Shown: positions 1 to 8,281, counted from the first letter of the stretch. The stretch is DNA of 64,000 nucleotides from CAIWHR01 sp963836265 (GCA_963836265.1 CAWIIO010000007.1:156746-220745), one strand, 5' to 3'. The notes: a model not told the origin generated them from the sequence alone. Made by a program: numbers and translations.

Positions 1-1555
1 CGAAAGCCTGGATGACGCCAGCCGTAGTCAGTGGATGCTCACTATGGGCGCAGAACACGGCCAAAGCGGCCAACGCTGCGCCGTCCGCCGTGCCGTCGTC
101 GGTTTGCGGTAACGCTACCGCACGCGCGAGCTCGGGTTGGAGCAGCAATCCCTGGATCAGTTCGCGGATCAGCGAGGGCGGACGCCGCGCGCCGCTCCTG
201 CCCCGCGCGGCCGCACGCGGCGGCGCCTGCTCGTCGCCCCCGAAGGCCGTCTGCCCGAGGCGTGAGCTGCCGGGGCCGGCCTGCCGCAGCAGCGTGCGCA
301 ATTCCGTCTCCGGCAGCCCGGTCAAGTCGGCGAGGCGCTGCCGCAGGAGCGCCGACAGGATCGGAGCGTTGAGCTGCGCGAAATACGGGCGGGCGGCCGC
401 GACCAGCGCCGCGCGCCCCTCCGCTGTCGCGGGCGGATGCAAAGCGGAGAGCTCGGCCAGCAGAAACTCGGACAACGGCGTCGCGCGGTCGATCGACGCC
501 TCGAACGCGGCTTTGCCGTGGCTGCGCACGTGGTCGTCGGGATCTTCACCTTCCGGCAGGAACAGAAAGACGGCGTTCTTGCCATCGGCGAGAGCCGGCA
601 GCGTGTTTTCGAGTGCCCGCCACGCGGCCTTGCGGCCGGCGGCGTCGCCGTCGAAGCAAAAGACGACCGTGTCGGTGAGGCGGAAGAGTTTTTGCACGTG
701 CACGGGGGTCGTGGCCGTTCCGAGCGTCGCGACGGTGTAATCGACGCCATGCTGGGCAAGGGCGACGACGTCCATGTACCCTTCGACAACGACGACCTTG
801 CCGGCCTCGCGGATCGCGTTTCGGGCGAGAAAGAGCCCATAGAGCTCACGCCCTTTGGAGAACAGCGGCGTCTCCGGCGAGTTCAGATACTTGGGCTCGC
901 CCTCGCCCAGCACGCGTCCGCCGAACCCGATGACCTGGCCGCGGTTGTCGTGGATCGGGAAGATGATCCGGTCCCGAAAGCGGTCGTAGCGCTTGCCGCC
1001 GTCGCCGGCGATGACGAGGCCCGCCGTCTCGAGCTCCGGGGCGTCATACCGGTTCACCGCCGACGCAAGCGGCTGCCATGCATCGGGGGCGTAGCCGATC
1101 CCGAAATGCGCCGCGACGGCGCCGGTGAGCCCGCGCGCCTTCAGGTATTCGATAGCACGCGGCGCGTCCTTCAACTGCGCGCGATAGAACTTCGCAGCCG
1201 CGAGCAGCAGCGACGAGAGATCCTGCGCCTGCTCGCGCCGCTCGGCCTCGCCCGGACGCATTTCGACGCGGGGAACCTCGAGGCCGGCGTCGCGGGCAAG
1301 TTCCTCGACGGCGTCCGGAAACCCTCGTCCGCCATATTCCATGAGGAAGCCGATCGCCGTTCCGTGCGCGCCGCAGCCGAAGCAGTGATAGAACTGTTTC
1401 GACTGGCTGACGGTGAAGGAGGGCGTCTTTTCGCTATGGAAGGGGCAGCAGGCAACGTAATTCGCGCCGGCTTTCTTCAACGGAACATGGCGGTCGATAA
1501 CGTCGACGATGTCGATACGGGAGAGCAGCGTCTGGATGAAATCGTTCGGAATCAT
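1..1555 (-). CDS. dnaG: DNA primase DnaG (3' end outside window)
   Basis: Synthesises RNA primers for replication. The minus-strand frame opens at the ATG at 1555 with MIPNDFIQTLL and stays open to the window edge, so about 518 of roughly 600 residues are visible. The N-terminal CHC2 zinc finger is present (C37, H40, C58, C61 in CCPFH and CFGCG), then the primase catalytic core with FGGRVL and the Toprim motif VVVEGYMDV near residue 260, which holds a metal-binding Glu. The C-terminal helicase-binding domain is only partly included. It is the last visible gene of the rpsU-yqeY-dnaG operon; rpoD normally follows in betaproteobacteria and would lie outside the window. A MITE-like element separates it from yqeY, so transcription from upstream must cross that element. 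Identity is clear from the motifs and the neighbours. Confidence 0.96.
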   Translation of the reverse strand, partial: MIPNDFIQTLLSRIDIVDVIDRHVPLKKAGANYVACCPFHSEKTPSFTVSQSKQFYHCFGCGAHGTAIGFLMEYGGRGFPDAVEELARDAGLEVPRVEMRPGEAERREQAQDLSSLLLAAAKFYRAQLKDAPRAIEYLKARGLTGAVAAHFGIGYAPDAWQPLASAVNRYDAPELETAGLVIAGDGGKRYDRFRDRIIFPIHDNRGQVIGFGGRVLGEGEPKYLNSPETPLFSKGRELYGLFLARNAIREAGKVVVVEGYMDVVALAQHGVDYTVATLGTATTPVHVQKLFRLTDTVVFCFDGDAAGRKAAWRALENTLPALADGKNAVFLFLPEGEDPDDHVRSHGKAAFEASIDRATPLSEFLLAELSALHPPATAEGRAALVAAARPYFAQLNAPILSALLRQRLADLTGLPETELRTLLRQAGPGSSRLGQTAFGGDEQAPPRAAARGRSGARRPPSLIRELIQGLLLQPELARAVALPQTDDGTADGAALAALAVFCAHSEHPLTTAGVIQAF

Positions 1556-1720
1556 CAGGTTAACTTGACGCCACCCGTCCCGAGCAAGGCATCGCGGCCG
1601 GCCCGCAAGCAGCGGACCGGCCGGACGCGCCACACGGCAGGGAACGTTCGAATTATAGGCAAGCCCCGCCGCAGCGAAAGGCTTTCCCGTCGAACTTTGC
1701 TGCCTTCGGTGCGCCGATGC

Positions 1721-2001
1721 CTAGGAGCCTGTCGGGCTTACCGTCGCGCATGCGACGGAGGCGAGTTGGGCGCAGTTCAAGGCGCGCGTCCGAAGGCATA
1801 CCGGCAGTATGGCGAGGGCGCGCAACACCGAAATGCGCCCCAACTCGCCCCCGTCCCTCCGGGTTGCTGCCAAAAAGCGCGTCCGCGTCGTTGCGAGTCT
1901 CGCGCATATATTCCCGATAGGCGCTTCGCCTCGCTGCCATCGCCGCCATCGCATTTTGGCCCAGCAACGCATGCGTGAGAGCAAGCCCGACAGGCTCCTA
2001 G
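1721..2001. mobile_element. MITE-like element, perfect 19-bp terminal inverted repeats
   Basis: The ends at 1721-1739 and 1983-2001 are perfect 19-bp inverted repeats beginning CTAGGAGCCTGTCGGGCTT. CTAG at each end may be a target duplication of a palindromic site, leaving a 15-bp inner repeat. The 281-bp interior has no convincing gene, only short overlapping frames, and a 7-bp hairpin at 1741-1758. It lies between yqeY and dnaG, and its right end contains the TAG stop codon of yqeY. A diverged relative is at 4803-4980, and the same 15-base end occurs beside an IS1182-type transposase at 50851-50865. The element is non-autonomous if mobile. I infer mobility from the repeats only. Confidence 0.75.
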
Positions 2002-2441
2002 CCCCCGAGCCTGGCCTTGACCCTGGAGGAAACCGCGGCCAGGTCTGCGCGCCCCGCGAGCTTCCCCTTGACGATCCCCATCACCCTGCCCATCGCTGCC
2101 ATTCCGGCCGCGCCCGTGGCGGCGATCGCGGCCGTGATTTCGGCGTCGATCTCGGCATCCGAGAGCTGCCGCGGCCGATAGGCGGTCAAGACCGCAACCT
2201 CTGCACGTTCCTTGTCCGCGAGATCCTCGCGGCGCCCGGCGACGAACTGGGTGATCGAGTCCTTGCGCTGCTTCACCATCTTGTCGATCACCGCGACGAC
2301 GTCGGCGTCGGTCAACTCGATGCGCTCATCGATCTCGCGCTGCTTGATCGCGGCGAGCAGCATCCGGATCGTCGACAGCCGCGCCGAGTCGCGCGCGCGC
2401 ATCGCGTCCTTCATGTCTTCGGTGATGCGGGTCTTCAGCAT
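1998..2441 (-). CDS. yqeY: GatB/YqeY domain protein
   Basis: Small protein of 147 residues, the usual length for YqeY, whose fold matches the tRNA-interacting C-terminal domain of GatB; the exact role is unsettled. The start is set at MLKTRITEDMKDAMRARD because this is the family N-terminus. A longer in-frame start exists upstream, but its extra residues translate a palindromic repeat and are not part of the family. The conserved MVKQRKDSI and GKLAGRAD stretches are present. It lies between rpsU and dnaG as in many proteobacteria. The ATG is followed upstream directly by the repeat sequence, so no ordinary Shine-Dalgarno is visible. The stop codon TAG lies in the terminal repeat of the downstream MITE-like element. 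Confidence 0.93.
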   Translation of the reverse strand: MLKTRITEDMKDAMRARDSARLSTIRMLLAAIKQREIDERIELTDADVVAVIDKMVKQRKDSITQFVAGRREDLADKERAEVAVLTAYRPRQLSDAEIDAEITAAIAATGAAGMAAMGRVMGIVKGKLAGRADLAAVSSRVKARLGG

Positions 2442-2443
2442 GG

Positions 2444-2524
2444 GGTCAGAGACGATTTTCGCTGCAAACGTAAGATGGGGATGGCTGCGGGATTCGCAAC
2501 GCGGAACGAAAATCGTCTCTGACC
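2444..2524. repeat. REP-like palindrome with 18-bp arms
   Basis: Perfect 18-bp inverted arms, GGTCAGAGACGATTTTCG at 2444-2461 and its complement at 2507-2524, enclose about 45 bases. The arm resembles the GGGGTCAGAG-type repeats common in proteobacterial genomes, often near REP-associated tyrosine transposases, though none is in this window. It occupies the space directly upstream of the yqeY start codon. A related half-site (GGGGTCAGAGACGAATTTCC on the minus strand) lies at the astA/astB junction near 21872. Confidence 0.8.
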
Positions 2525-2530
2525 TCAACG

Positions 2531-2556
2531 AAAAGGGGCGAATCGCTTCGCCCCTT
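2531..2556 (-). terminator. Intrinsic terminator after rpsU
   Basis: A perfect 10-bp stem (2533-2542 with 2547-2556, GC-rich core GGGGCG) closes a four-base loop and is followed on the minus strand by TTTTCGTT. It lies 20 bases past the rpsU stop. A terminator between rpsU and the downstream operon genes is known in E. coli, where it lowers primase expression relative to S21. Here it should do the same for yqeY and dnaG. Confidence 0.82.
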
Positions 2557-2575
2557 GGTGTGCGACGGGAGTCGC

Positions 2576-2788
2576 TCAGTACAGCTTCGGCGGCAGCTGC
2601 TGGCTGCGCAGACGCTTGTAATGGCGCTTCACCGCGGCGGCGAGCTTGCGCTTGCGCTCGGCGGTCGGCTTTTCGTAGAACTCGCGAGCGCGCAGTTCGG
2701 TAAGGAGGCCGGTCTTTTCGATCGTGCGCTTGAACCGGCGGAGCGCCACTTCGAAGGGCTCGTTGTCGCGGACGCGAACGCTGGGCAT
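2576..2788 (-). CDS. rpsU: 30S ribosomal protein S21
   Basis: Small-subunit ribosomal protein of 70 residues. It begins MPSVRVRDNEPFEVALRRF, the typical S21 start, and has the basic C-terminal stretch KRHYKRLRSQ. It is the first gene of the minus-strand macromolecular-synthesis operon and is divergent from tsaD. A terminator hairpin follows at once. The length and sequence agree with betaproteobacterial S21 throughout, and no alternative identity is plausible. Confidence 0.97.
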   Translation of the reverse strand: MPSVRVRDNEPFEVALRRFKRTIEKTGLLTELRAREFYEKPTAERKRKLAAAVKRHYKRLRSQQLPPKLY

Positions 2789-2841
2789 GAAGACGAATTC
2801 CTCGGGTTACATTGGGTTACAGGTGCTTCCGACAACTAAAT

Positions 2842-2885
2842 AGTATAGCAGCGCCCGCGTCGACGCGCAAGCCCACGACTATAAT
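2842..2885. promoter_or_regulatory. Divergent rpsU/tsaD promoter region
   Basis: The 185-base gap between rpsU and tsaD holds a minus-strand TATACT (2842-2847) with a weak TTGCGC 17 bases upstream, aimed at rpsU. It also holds a perfect plus-strand TATAAT (2880-2885), aimed at tsaD, without a recognisable -35 element. Both are sequence matches only. Confidence 0.45.
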
Positions 2886-2973
2886 CCGACGAGATTTGGC
2901 CGCGACCGTCTTCGGGACGCAGACGCCGCAGTCGGGCCGCGCGTCACCGGAACACCTTTTCACCGTTTTCCTT

Positions 2974-4020
2974 ATGCGCGTCCTCGGCATCGAAACGTCC
3001 TGCGACGAAACCGGCCTCGCCGTCTACGACACGGCGCGCGGACTGCTCGCGCACGCGCTGCACTCGCAAGTCGCGATGCACGAGGCGTACGGCGGCGTGG
3101 TTCCGGAGCTTGCCTCGCGCGATCACATCCGGCGCGTCGTCCCGCTCGCGGAGCGCGTGCTGGCGGAGGCGGGATCGACGCTGCGCGATCTCGACGGCAT
3201 CGCCTACACGCAGGGACCGGGGCTCGCGGGTGCGCTGCTGGTGGGCGCGAGCGTCGCGAATGCGCTCGGCTACGCGCTCGGCAAGCCGGTCGTCGGCGTC
3301 CATCACCTCGAGGGGCATCTGCTCTCGCCGCTCCTCGCCGATCCGAAGCCTGCATTCCCGTTTGTCGCGCTGCTCGTCTCGGGCGGCCACAGCCAGCTCT
3401 TCGACGTCGCGGGAGTCGGCCGTTATCGGCTGCTCGGCGACACGCTGGACGACGCAGCGGGCGAGGCGTTCGACAAGACGGCGAAGCTCCTCGGGTTGGC
3501 CTATCCAGGCGGACCCGCGCTCGCGGAATTGGCCGAAGAAGGGCGCGAGGGTGCCGTGTCGCTGCCGCGACCGATGCTCGCGAGCGGCGATCTCGACTTC
3601 AGCTTCTCCGGGCTCAAGACCGCGGTGCTCACCGTGGTTCGGCGCACCGGGGCGGGGGGGGCGCTCGACGCCGGACGCAAGGCCGACATCGCGCGCGAGT
3701 TCCAGCATGCGGTCGTCGACGTCCTGGTCGCCAAGGCGCTTGCGGCGCTGGGAGCAACCGGGCGTTCCTCGCTGGTGGTCGCCGGAGGGGTCGGCGCCAA
3801 TCGTGAATTGCGCGCGCGGTTGGCGTCGGCCGTCGGGAAGCGCCACGGCACCGTGTATTTTCCGGACCTCGAATTCTGCACCGACAACGGCGCGATGATC
3901 GCGCTCGTCGGGGCGATGAGGCTCGCCGACGCGACGGCCGACGGCTGCGCGTTCGCCGTCCATCCGCGATGGGATCTCGGCGCGCTCGCAGCGCCGGGCG
4001 CCGCGGCGACAACGCGTTGA
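2974..4020 (+). CDS. tsaD: tRNA N6-threonylcarbamoyladenosine transferase TsaD
   Basis: Transfers the threonylcarbamoyl group to A37 of ANN-decoding tRNAs together with TsaB and TsaE. The start MRVLGIETSCDETG is the family N-terminus; the open frame runs further upstream, but those codons match nothing in the family. The protein has 348 residues, close to the usual 340. The Kae1/TsaD metal-binding motif HLEGH is at H111 and H115, and GGHSQL plus the late GGVGANREL and DNGAMIA motifs are present. It is divergent from rpsU, its usual partner in betaproteobacteria. The frame is complete and shows nothing odd. Confidence 0.97.
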   Translation: MRVLGIETSCDETGLAVYDTARGLLAHALHSQVAMHEAYGGVVPELASRDHIRRVVPLAERVLAEAGSTLRDLDGIAYTQGPGLAGALLVGASVANALGYALGKPVVGVHHLEGHLLSPLLADPKPAFPFVALLVSGGHSQLFDVAGVGRYRLLGDTLDDAAGEAFDKTAKLLGLAYPGGPALAELAEEGREGAVSLPRPMLASGDLDFSFSGLKTAVLTVVRRTGAGGALDAGRKADIAREFQHAVVDVLVAKALAALGATGRSSLVVAGGVGANRELRARLASAVGKRHGTVYFPDLEFCTDNGAMIALVGAMRLADATADGCAFAVHPRWDLGALAAPGAAATTR

Positions 4021-4175
4021 GCGCCTCGGCTGCTCAGGAGGAAGCTTGAGGTACGAGCAGAAGGTGATGGCGACCGGGGGAACGTACTCGAGGCCCTGCA
4101 AGAGCCTCCGCACCGACGATTGCGGTACGTTGCGGACGAGCGTCAAGTAGCCGCGCGGCCCGGATCCGCCGGCGG

Positions 4176-4775
4176 CTATCCACCGATCGATCGCTCGCGG
4201 CCTCGAAGCAACTGCCGGATGTTGGTGCGATGCCGCCAGAACAGGAGTGCTGCGATCGGCAGCCAGATCCACGCCGTGAGCGTGTTGCCGAACACGTAGA
4301 AGGCGCCGATCGGTGCCAGCGCCGCTGCGGCAAGCGCCGCAAGCGAGCTGATCTTGAACCCGTAGGCCATGACGAGCCAGACGACCGCGAGGGCCAACCC
4401 CAGCGGCCAGGAGAAGGCGAGCAGGATGCCGGCGGCGGTGGCCACACCCTTGCCGCCCGAGAAATGGTGAAACAGCGGAAACAGATGTCCGACGAAGACG
4501 GCGAGCGCGACCACGGGCACGACTGCGTCGGCGACGCCGAACGACGGCCCGAGCGTCTGCGCGAGGAACACGGCGCACCAGCCTTTCGCGCCGTCGCCCA
4601 GCAGCGTCAGCGCCGCCGCCGCCTTGTGGCCGGTACGAAGCACGTTGGTCGCGCCCGGATTGCGCGAGCCGTAGCTGTGCGGATCCGGCAGCCCGAAGAG
4701 CTTGCTCGTCATGACGGCGAACGACACCGAGCCGATCAGGTACGCGGCGACAACGAAAGCGAGCGAAGCGAGCAT
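4176..4775 (-). CDS. plsY: Glycerol-3-phosphate acyltransferase PlsY
   Basis: Integral inner-membrane enzyme that acylates glycerol-3-phosphate from acyl-phosphate, the first step of phospholipid synthesis together with PlsX. It has 199 residues and about five to seven hydrophobic segments. The three PlsY motifs are visible: SRNPGATNVLR, the glycine-rich GHLFPLFHHFSGGKGVAT, and a C-terminal WRHRTNIRQLL segment. The gene is convergent with tsaD and divergent from folB, the common arrangement in betaproteobacteria. Between it and tsaD (4021-4175) I see no supported gene. Confidence 0.95.
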   Translation of the reverse strand: MLASLAFVVAAYLIGSVSFAVMTSKLFGLPDPHSYGSRNPGATNVLRTGHKAAAALTLLGDGAKGWCAVFLAQTLGPSFGVADAVVPVVALAVFVGHLFPLFHHFSGGKGVATAAGILLAFSWPLGLALAVVWLVMAYGFKISSLAALAAAALAPIGAFYVFGNTLTAWIWLPIAALLFWRHRTNIRQLLRGRERSIGG

Positions 4776-4802
4776 CGCGAGAGGGAATCAAGGGGTGTCG
4801 GT

Positions 4803-4980
4803 TAGAATGGCGCGAGTCTGTCGCCCCGTTCCTTCGGGTCGCTCCCGATGGGTGCGTCCGCGGTTGCGAGGCGCGCGGCCATTCCCGATATTCGCTTCGC
4901 TTCGCCGCCGTCGCATCGATCGCTTCCTGGCCCTGCCCCGCGCACGTGAGAACAACCCCGACAGGCCCCCGAGCATTCTA
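4803..4980. mobile_element. Diverged second copy of the MITE-like element
   Basis: The ends form an imperfect inverted repeat, TAGAATG at 4803-4809 against CATTCTA at 4974-4980, with CCCGACAGGC just inside the right end as in the element at 1721-2001. The interiors also align by eye (shared ATTCCCGATA, CGCTTCGC and GTGAGA blocks). It is about 100 bases shorter. It ends four bases before the folB ATG, so the folB leader is made of element sequence. Confidence 0.6.
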
Positions 4981-4984
4981 GCCG

Positions 4985-5341
4985 ATGGATACGATCTTCA
5001 TTCACGACCTCCGGGTCGAGACGCGCATCGGCATCTGGGATTGGGAGCAGAAGCTGCCGCAAACGCTGCGCCTCGACATCGAGCTCGGGCTTGCATCGGA
5101 CAGGGTGTTCCGCTCGGGCGAATTCGCCGACGCGCTCGATTACTCGGCGGTGGTCGCGCGTCTGCAGGCGTTTGCCGCCGACCATGAGCACAAGCTGATC
5201 GAACCGTTCGCACAGGCGATCGCCGATATTCTTCTCTCGGAATTCGGCGCCCCGTGGGTCAGGGTGCGCGTCGCCAAGCTCGCCGCGATGAGGGGCGTGA
5301 AGGAGCTGGGGGTCGCGATCGAGCGCGGAGGAGCGCGATAG
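4985..5341 (+). CDS. folB: Dihydroneopterin aldolase FolB
   Basis: Converts 7,8-dihydroneopterin to 6-hydroxymethyl-dihydropterin and glycolaldehyde in folate synthesis. It has 118 residues, the usual length. It opens MDTIFIHDLRVETRIGIWDWE, matching the family start, and has the conserved DYSAVVARLQAF and EPFAQAIADILL segments. It is divergent from plsY, as in many proteobacteria. The start codon lies only four bases past a MITE-like element, so the ribosome-binding region comes from that element and no clear Shine-Dalgarno is seen. The frame is intact. Confidence 0.94.
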   Translation: MDTIFIHDLRVETRIGIWDWEQKLPQTLRLDIELGLASDRVFRSGEFADALDYSAVVARLQAFAADHEHKLIEPFAQAIADILLSEFGAPWVRVRVAKLAAMRGVKELGVAIERGGAR

Positions 5342-5482
5342 CGCGCGCCAGCCGGATTTCAGTTTGTCGTGGCGACGTCGACCGCCACGGGCTTCGCCAC
5401 GTGGATCAGGTTCGTCGGCGAGATCGAAACGAGTAGCCGCGCCTGCCGCCATTGGGGCGAAGCTGGTCCTTTCCCATTGCCG

Positions 5483-6379
5483 TCAGCCGCGCGGATGATG
5501 CTGCGCATGGAGCTGCTTCAGCCGCTCGCGCGCGACGTGCGTGTAGATGGTCGTCGTCGTGATATCGGCATGTCCAAGCAACAGCTGGACGACGCGGAGG
5601 TCGGCGCCGTGGTTGAGAAGGTGGGTCGCGAACGCGTGCCGCAGCACGTGCGGCGACAGGCTCGCGGCCGGAATGCCGGCCTTGGGCGCATGACGCTTGA
5701 GCAGCGCCCAGAACGCCTGCCGGGTCAGGGGCCCTTGCCGCGCAGTGACGAACAGCGCATTGGTGCGGCTTCCGCCGAGGGTCGTTCGCGACGAGGCGAG
5801 ATAGCGCTTGAGCCAGACGATCGCCTCCTCGCCGAGCGGCACGAGCCGCTCCTTGCCGCCCTTGCCGAGCACGCGTACGACGCCCATGTCGAGCGACACC
5901 TGCGAGAGCGTGAGGCCGGTCAGCTCGGACACGCGCAGCCCCGTCGCATAAAGCGTTTCCAGCATCGCGCGGTCGCGCAATCCGAGCGTCGTATCCGGGT
6001 CGGGTGCGGCGAGCAACGCTTCGACCTGCGCTTCGCTCAAGTTTTTCGGCAGCCGCCGCGGCAGCTTGGGCGCGCGGATCCGCGCGGTGGGGTCGCTGCG
6101 CGTCGCGGCGTGTTGCATCTGCAAGGCGTAGAAGCGCCGCAGCGACGACAGGCGGCGCGCGATCGACGTCGCCTTGGCCTTCGCGCGATACTGGTCGGCG
6201 AGATAGGCCTCGACGTCGGCGCGATGCGCGGCGACAAGCCCGGTCCCGCGCGCTTCGAGCCACGCCGCCCACTGCGTCAGATCGCGCCGATAGCTCGCGA
6301 GCGAGGCGGCGGCAAGACCGTCCTGAAGCCAGACCTGGTCGCAGAACGCATCGATCAGCTCGGTGGAGGAAGCCGTCAT
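5483..6379 (-). CDS. xerD: Tyrosine recombinase XerD
   Basis: Site-specific recombinase that resolves chromosome dimers at dif with XerC and FtsK. It has 298 residues, standard for XerD. The N-terminal SAM-like domain is followed by the catalytic domain with the full active-site set: R149 (ATGLRVSEL), K173 (GKGGKER), H244 and R247 (SPHVLRH), H270 (LLGHADI) and nucleophile Y279. The start MTASSTELIDAF is chosen because the longer open frame upstream only shadows the ogt gene. It lies 20 bases after ogt on the same strand, so the two may be cotranscribed. XerC is the alternative, but the C-terminal HADITTTTIYTHV is XerD-like. Confidence 0.92.
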   Translation of the reverse strand: MTASSTELIDAFCDQVWLQDGLAAASLASYRRDLTQWAAWLEARGTGLVAAHRADVEAYLADQYRAKAKATSIARRLSSLRRFYALQMQHAATRSDPTARIRAPKLPRRLPKNLSEAQVEALLAAPDPDTTLGLRDRAMLETLYATGLRVSELTGLTLSQVSLDMGVVRVLGKGGKERLVPLGEEAIVWLKRYLASSRTTLGGSRTNALFVTARQGPLTRQAFWALLKRHAPKAGIPAASLSPHVLRHAFATHLLNHGADLRVVQLLLGHADITTTTIYTHVARERLKQLHAQHHPRG

Positions 6380-6399
6380 CGTCGCTCGAGGGCTGGGCT

Positions 6400-6888
6400 T
6401 CAGGCGCCGAAGCGGTAGCCTTCGTGCGTCAAGAGCCAGCGCTTGATTTCGATCGGGCCGCCGGCGGTCGCGCCCATGAAGCCGCCGAGCGAGCCGTGCG
6501 TGCCGACGACCCGATGGCACGGGATGATGAGGGCAATCGGATTGGCGCCGCAGGCGCCGCCGATGGCGCGCGGCGCCGTGTGCAGCGCTCGTGCGAGCTC
6601 GCCGTAGGACCGCGACTCGCCGACCGGTATCGTTTGAAGTGCCTGCCACACACGGCGGCGAAAATCCGTTCCTTCGGGCGCGAGCGGGAGCGTGAAACGA
6701 AAATGCGGATCGTCGAGCCAGCGGCCGAGCTCGCGCACGGCGCGCGCCGCGATCGCGTCGGCGGGGTCGCTCGCACGTTCGTTCTTCGGCAGATAGACAA
6801 CCCCCGTGACCGCATGACCATCGGTGCGAATGCCGAGCACGGCGAACGGCGCGCGCATCTTCGCGACGAATCCGGATTCGCCGTTCAT
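6400..6888 (-). CDS. ogt: Methylated-DNA-protein-cysteine methyltransferase
   Basis: Suicide repair enzyme that removes alkyl groups from O6-alkylguanine. It has 162 residues with the active-site motif PCHRV (acceptor C124), the helix-turn-helix segment SYGELARAL with the Arg finger, and the downstream GSLGGFMGATAGG loop. The N-terminal domain is short, as in Ogt proteins, and there is no AraC-like Ada domain. It is followed by xerD and preceded by dctM with only seven bases between, although those are functionally unrelated. The nearby betaproteobacterial gene order supports the call. Confidence 0.94.
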   Translation of the reverse strand: MNGESGFVAKMRAPFAVLGIRTDGHAVTGVVYLPKNERASDPADAIAARAVRELGRWLDDPHFRFTLPLAPEGTDFRRRVWQALQTIPVGESRSYGELARALHTAPRAIGGACGANPIALIIPCHRVVGTHGSLGGFMGATAGGPIEIKRWLLTHEGYRFGA

Positions 6889-6895
6889 CGACCCA

Positions 6896-8197
6896 TCATC
6901 CCATTTTCATCTGTTTCGGCAGCGCGGTGACGAGCTCCGGGAAGATCCAGATCGCGAGCGCCGCAACGGCCATCAGGCAGAACATCGGCAGCGCGTTCCT
7001 CGCGATCCACGTGATCTCCTTCCCGGTCATGCCCTGCAGCACGAACAGGTTGAAGCCGACCGGCGGCGTGATCTGCGCCATCTCGACCACCACCACGACG
7101 AAAATCCCGAACCACAGCAAGTCGATGCCGGCCGACTCCACGGTCGGCAGGATAACGCCCATCGTGAGCACGACCATCGAGATGCCGTCGAGGAAACAGC
7201 CGAGCACGATGTAGAACGCCATCAGCGCGACGACGAGCGTGAAGGGTGCGAGGCCGATCGCTCCGATCCACTCCGCGAGGCGGCGAGGCAGCCCCATATA
7301 GCCCATCGCGAGCGTCAGGAACGCGGCCCCGGCGAGGATCAGCGCGATCATGCAATACAGCCGGGTGGCGCCCATCACGCTGGCCGCGAACGTGCGCCGG
7401 TCGAGCGTCCGCTGCGCGGCGGAGATGGCGAGCGCGCCGACGACGCCGAATGCCGCCGCCTCCGTCGCGGTGGCGACGCCGGCGTAGATCGACCCCAGCA
7501 CCAGACCGATCAGCCCCACGACGGGAATGAGATGCCGTGATGCGCCGAGCTTTTCCGCGAGCGTCGTCCGCCGCGTCGCGACCGGAATCGCGGCCGGATG
7601 GAGCGCTGCCCACGCGACGATGTAGCCGGAGAACAGCAGTGCGAGCAGGATGCCGGGAACCACGCCGGCGATGAACAACTGCGCGATCGACACGTTGGCG
7701 CTGACCCCGTAGACGATCATGATGATCGACGGCGGGATCAGCAGGCCCAGCGTACTCGCGCCGGCAAGCGTTCCCACGGTGATGTCTTCCGGGTAGCCGC
7801 GCGCCTTCAGCTCCGGGAGCGTCATCTTGCCGACCGTCGCGCAGGTGGCGGCCGAGCTTCCCGAGACCGCGGCGAAGATCGTGCAGCCGATGATGTTGGT
7901 GTGCAGGAGGCGTCCGGGAAGCCGTTCGAGCCACGGCGCGAGCCCGCGAAACATGTCTTCCGAGAGCCGGGTGCGAAACAGGATCTCGCCCATCCAGACG
8001 AACAGCGGCAGCGCGGTGAGGGTCCACGATGCGGACGAGCCCCAGATCGTCACCGCCATCGCGTCGCCTGCGGGCCGCGACGAGAAAAGCTCCATGCCGA
8101 TCCAGGCGACACCCGAGAGCGCGAGCCCGATCCACACGCCGCTCCCCAGAAGCACGAACAGCGCAATGACGAGAAGGGCGGTGATCAGTGCGTCCAC
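6896..8197 (-). CDS. dctM: TRAP transporter large permease (DctM)
   Basis: Large membrane subunit of a TRAP-type uptake system driven by an ion gradient. It has 433 residues with about 12 to 13 hydrophobic segments, the usual size. Recognisable DctM signatures are AAVSGSSAATCATVGK near residue 115, GASTLGLLIPPSIIMIVYG near residue 150 and PPVGFNLFVLQG near the C-terminus. It is the last gene of dctP-dctQ-dctM on the minus strand. An 84-base gap holding a degenerate palindromic repeat separates it from dctQ. The substrate is not evident from the permease. Confidence 0.94.
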   Translation of the reverse strand: MDALITALLVIALFVLLGSGVWIGLALSGVAWIGMELFSSRPAGDAMAVTIWGSSASWTLTALPLFVWMGEILFRTRLSEDMFRGLAPWLERLPGRLLHTNIIGCTIFAAVSGSSAATCATVGKMTLPELKARGYPEDITVGTLAGASTLGLLIPPSIIMIVYGVSANVSIAQLFIAGVVPGILLALLFSGYIVAWAALHPAAIPVATRRTTLAEKLGASRHLIPVVGLIGLVLGSIYAGVATATEAAAFGVVGALAISAAQRTLDRRTFAASVMGATRLYCMIALILAGAAFLTLAMGYMGLPRRLAEWIGAIGLAPFTLVVALMAFYIVLGCFLDGISMVVLTMGVILPTVESAGIDLLWFGIFVVVVVEMAQITPPVGFNLFVLQGMTGKEITWIARNALPMFCLMAVAALAIWIFPELVTALPKQMKMG

Positions 8198-8200
8198 ACT

Positions 8201-8263
8201 CGTCGTCCCCGCGCAGTGCGGCGGACGAAAAGACGCTGGAATCCCGCGGTTGCGGGCGTGACG
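8201..8263. repeat. Degenerate copy of the CGTCGTTCCCGCG palindromic repeat
   Basis: In the gap between dctQ and dctM the sequence begins CGTCGTCCCCGCG and ends with a second hairpin around TCCCGCGGTTGCGGG and GTGACG. It matches the two-hairpin plan of the better copies at 12574, 25075 and 34281 but has decayed. The full gap (8198-8281) contains nothing else that I recognise. Confidence 0.5.
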
Positions 8264-8281
8264 GCGATTGGGTCGCGCGCG

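Noticed and set aside
1653..1984. Two small minus-strand frames within the MITE-like element
   Set aside because: They overlap each other in different phases and lie within a repeat with inverted ends; the element is non-coding.
4021..4175. Possible short minus-strand gene after plsY
   Set aside because: The reading RGYLTLVRNVPQSSVRRLLQ looks plausible but has no start codon, no ribosome-binding site and no known relative.
2944..4791. Minus-strand frame of 615 codons over tsaD and plsY
   Set aside because: It crosses two clear genes; only the segment at 4025-4158 looks slightly protein-like and lacks a start or family match.
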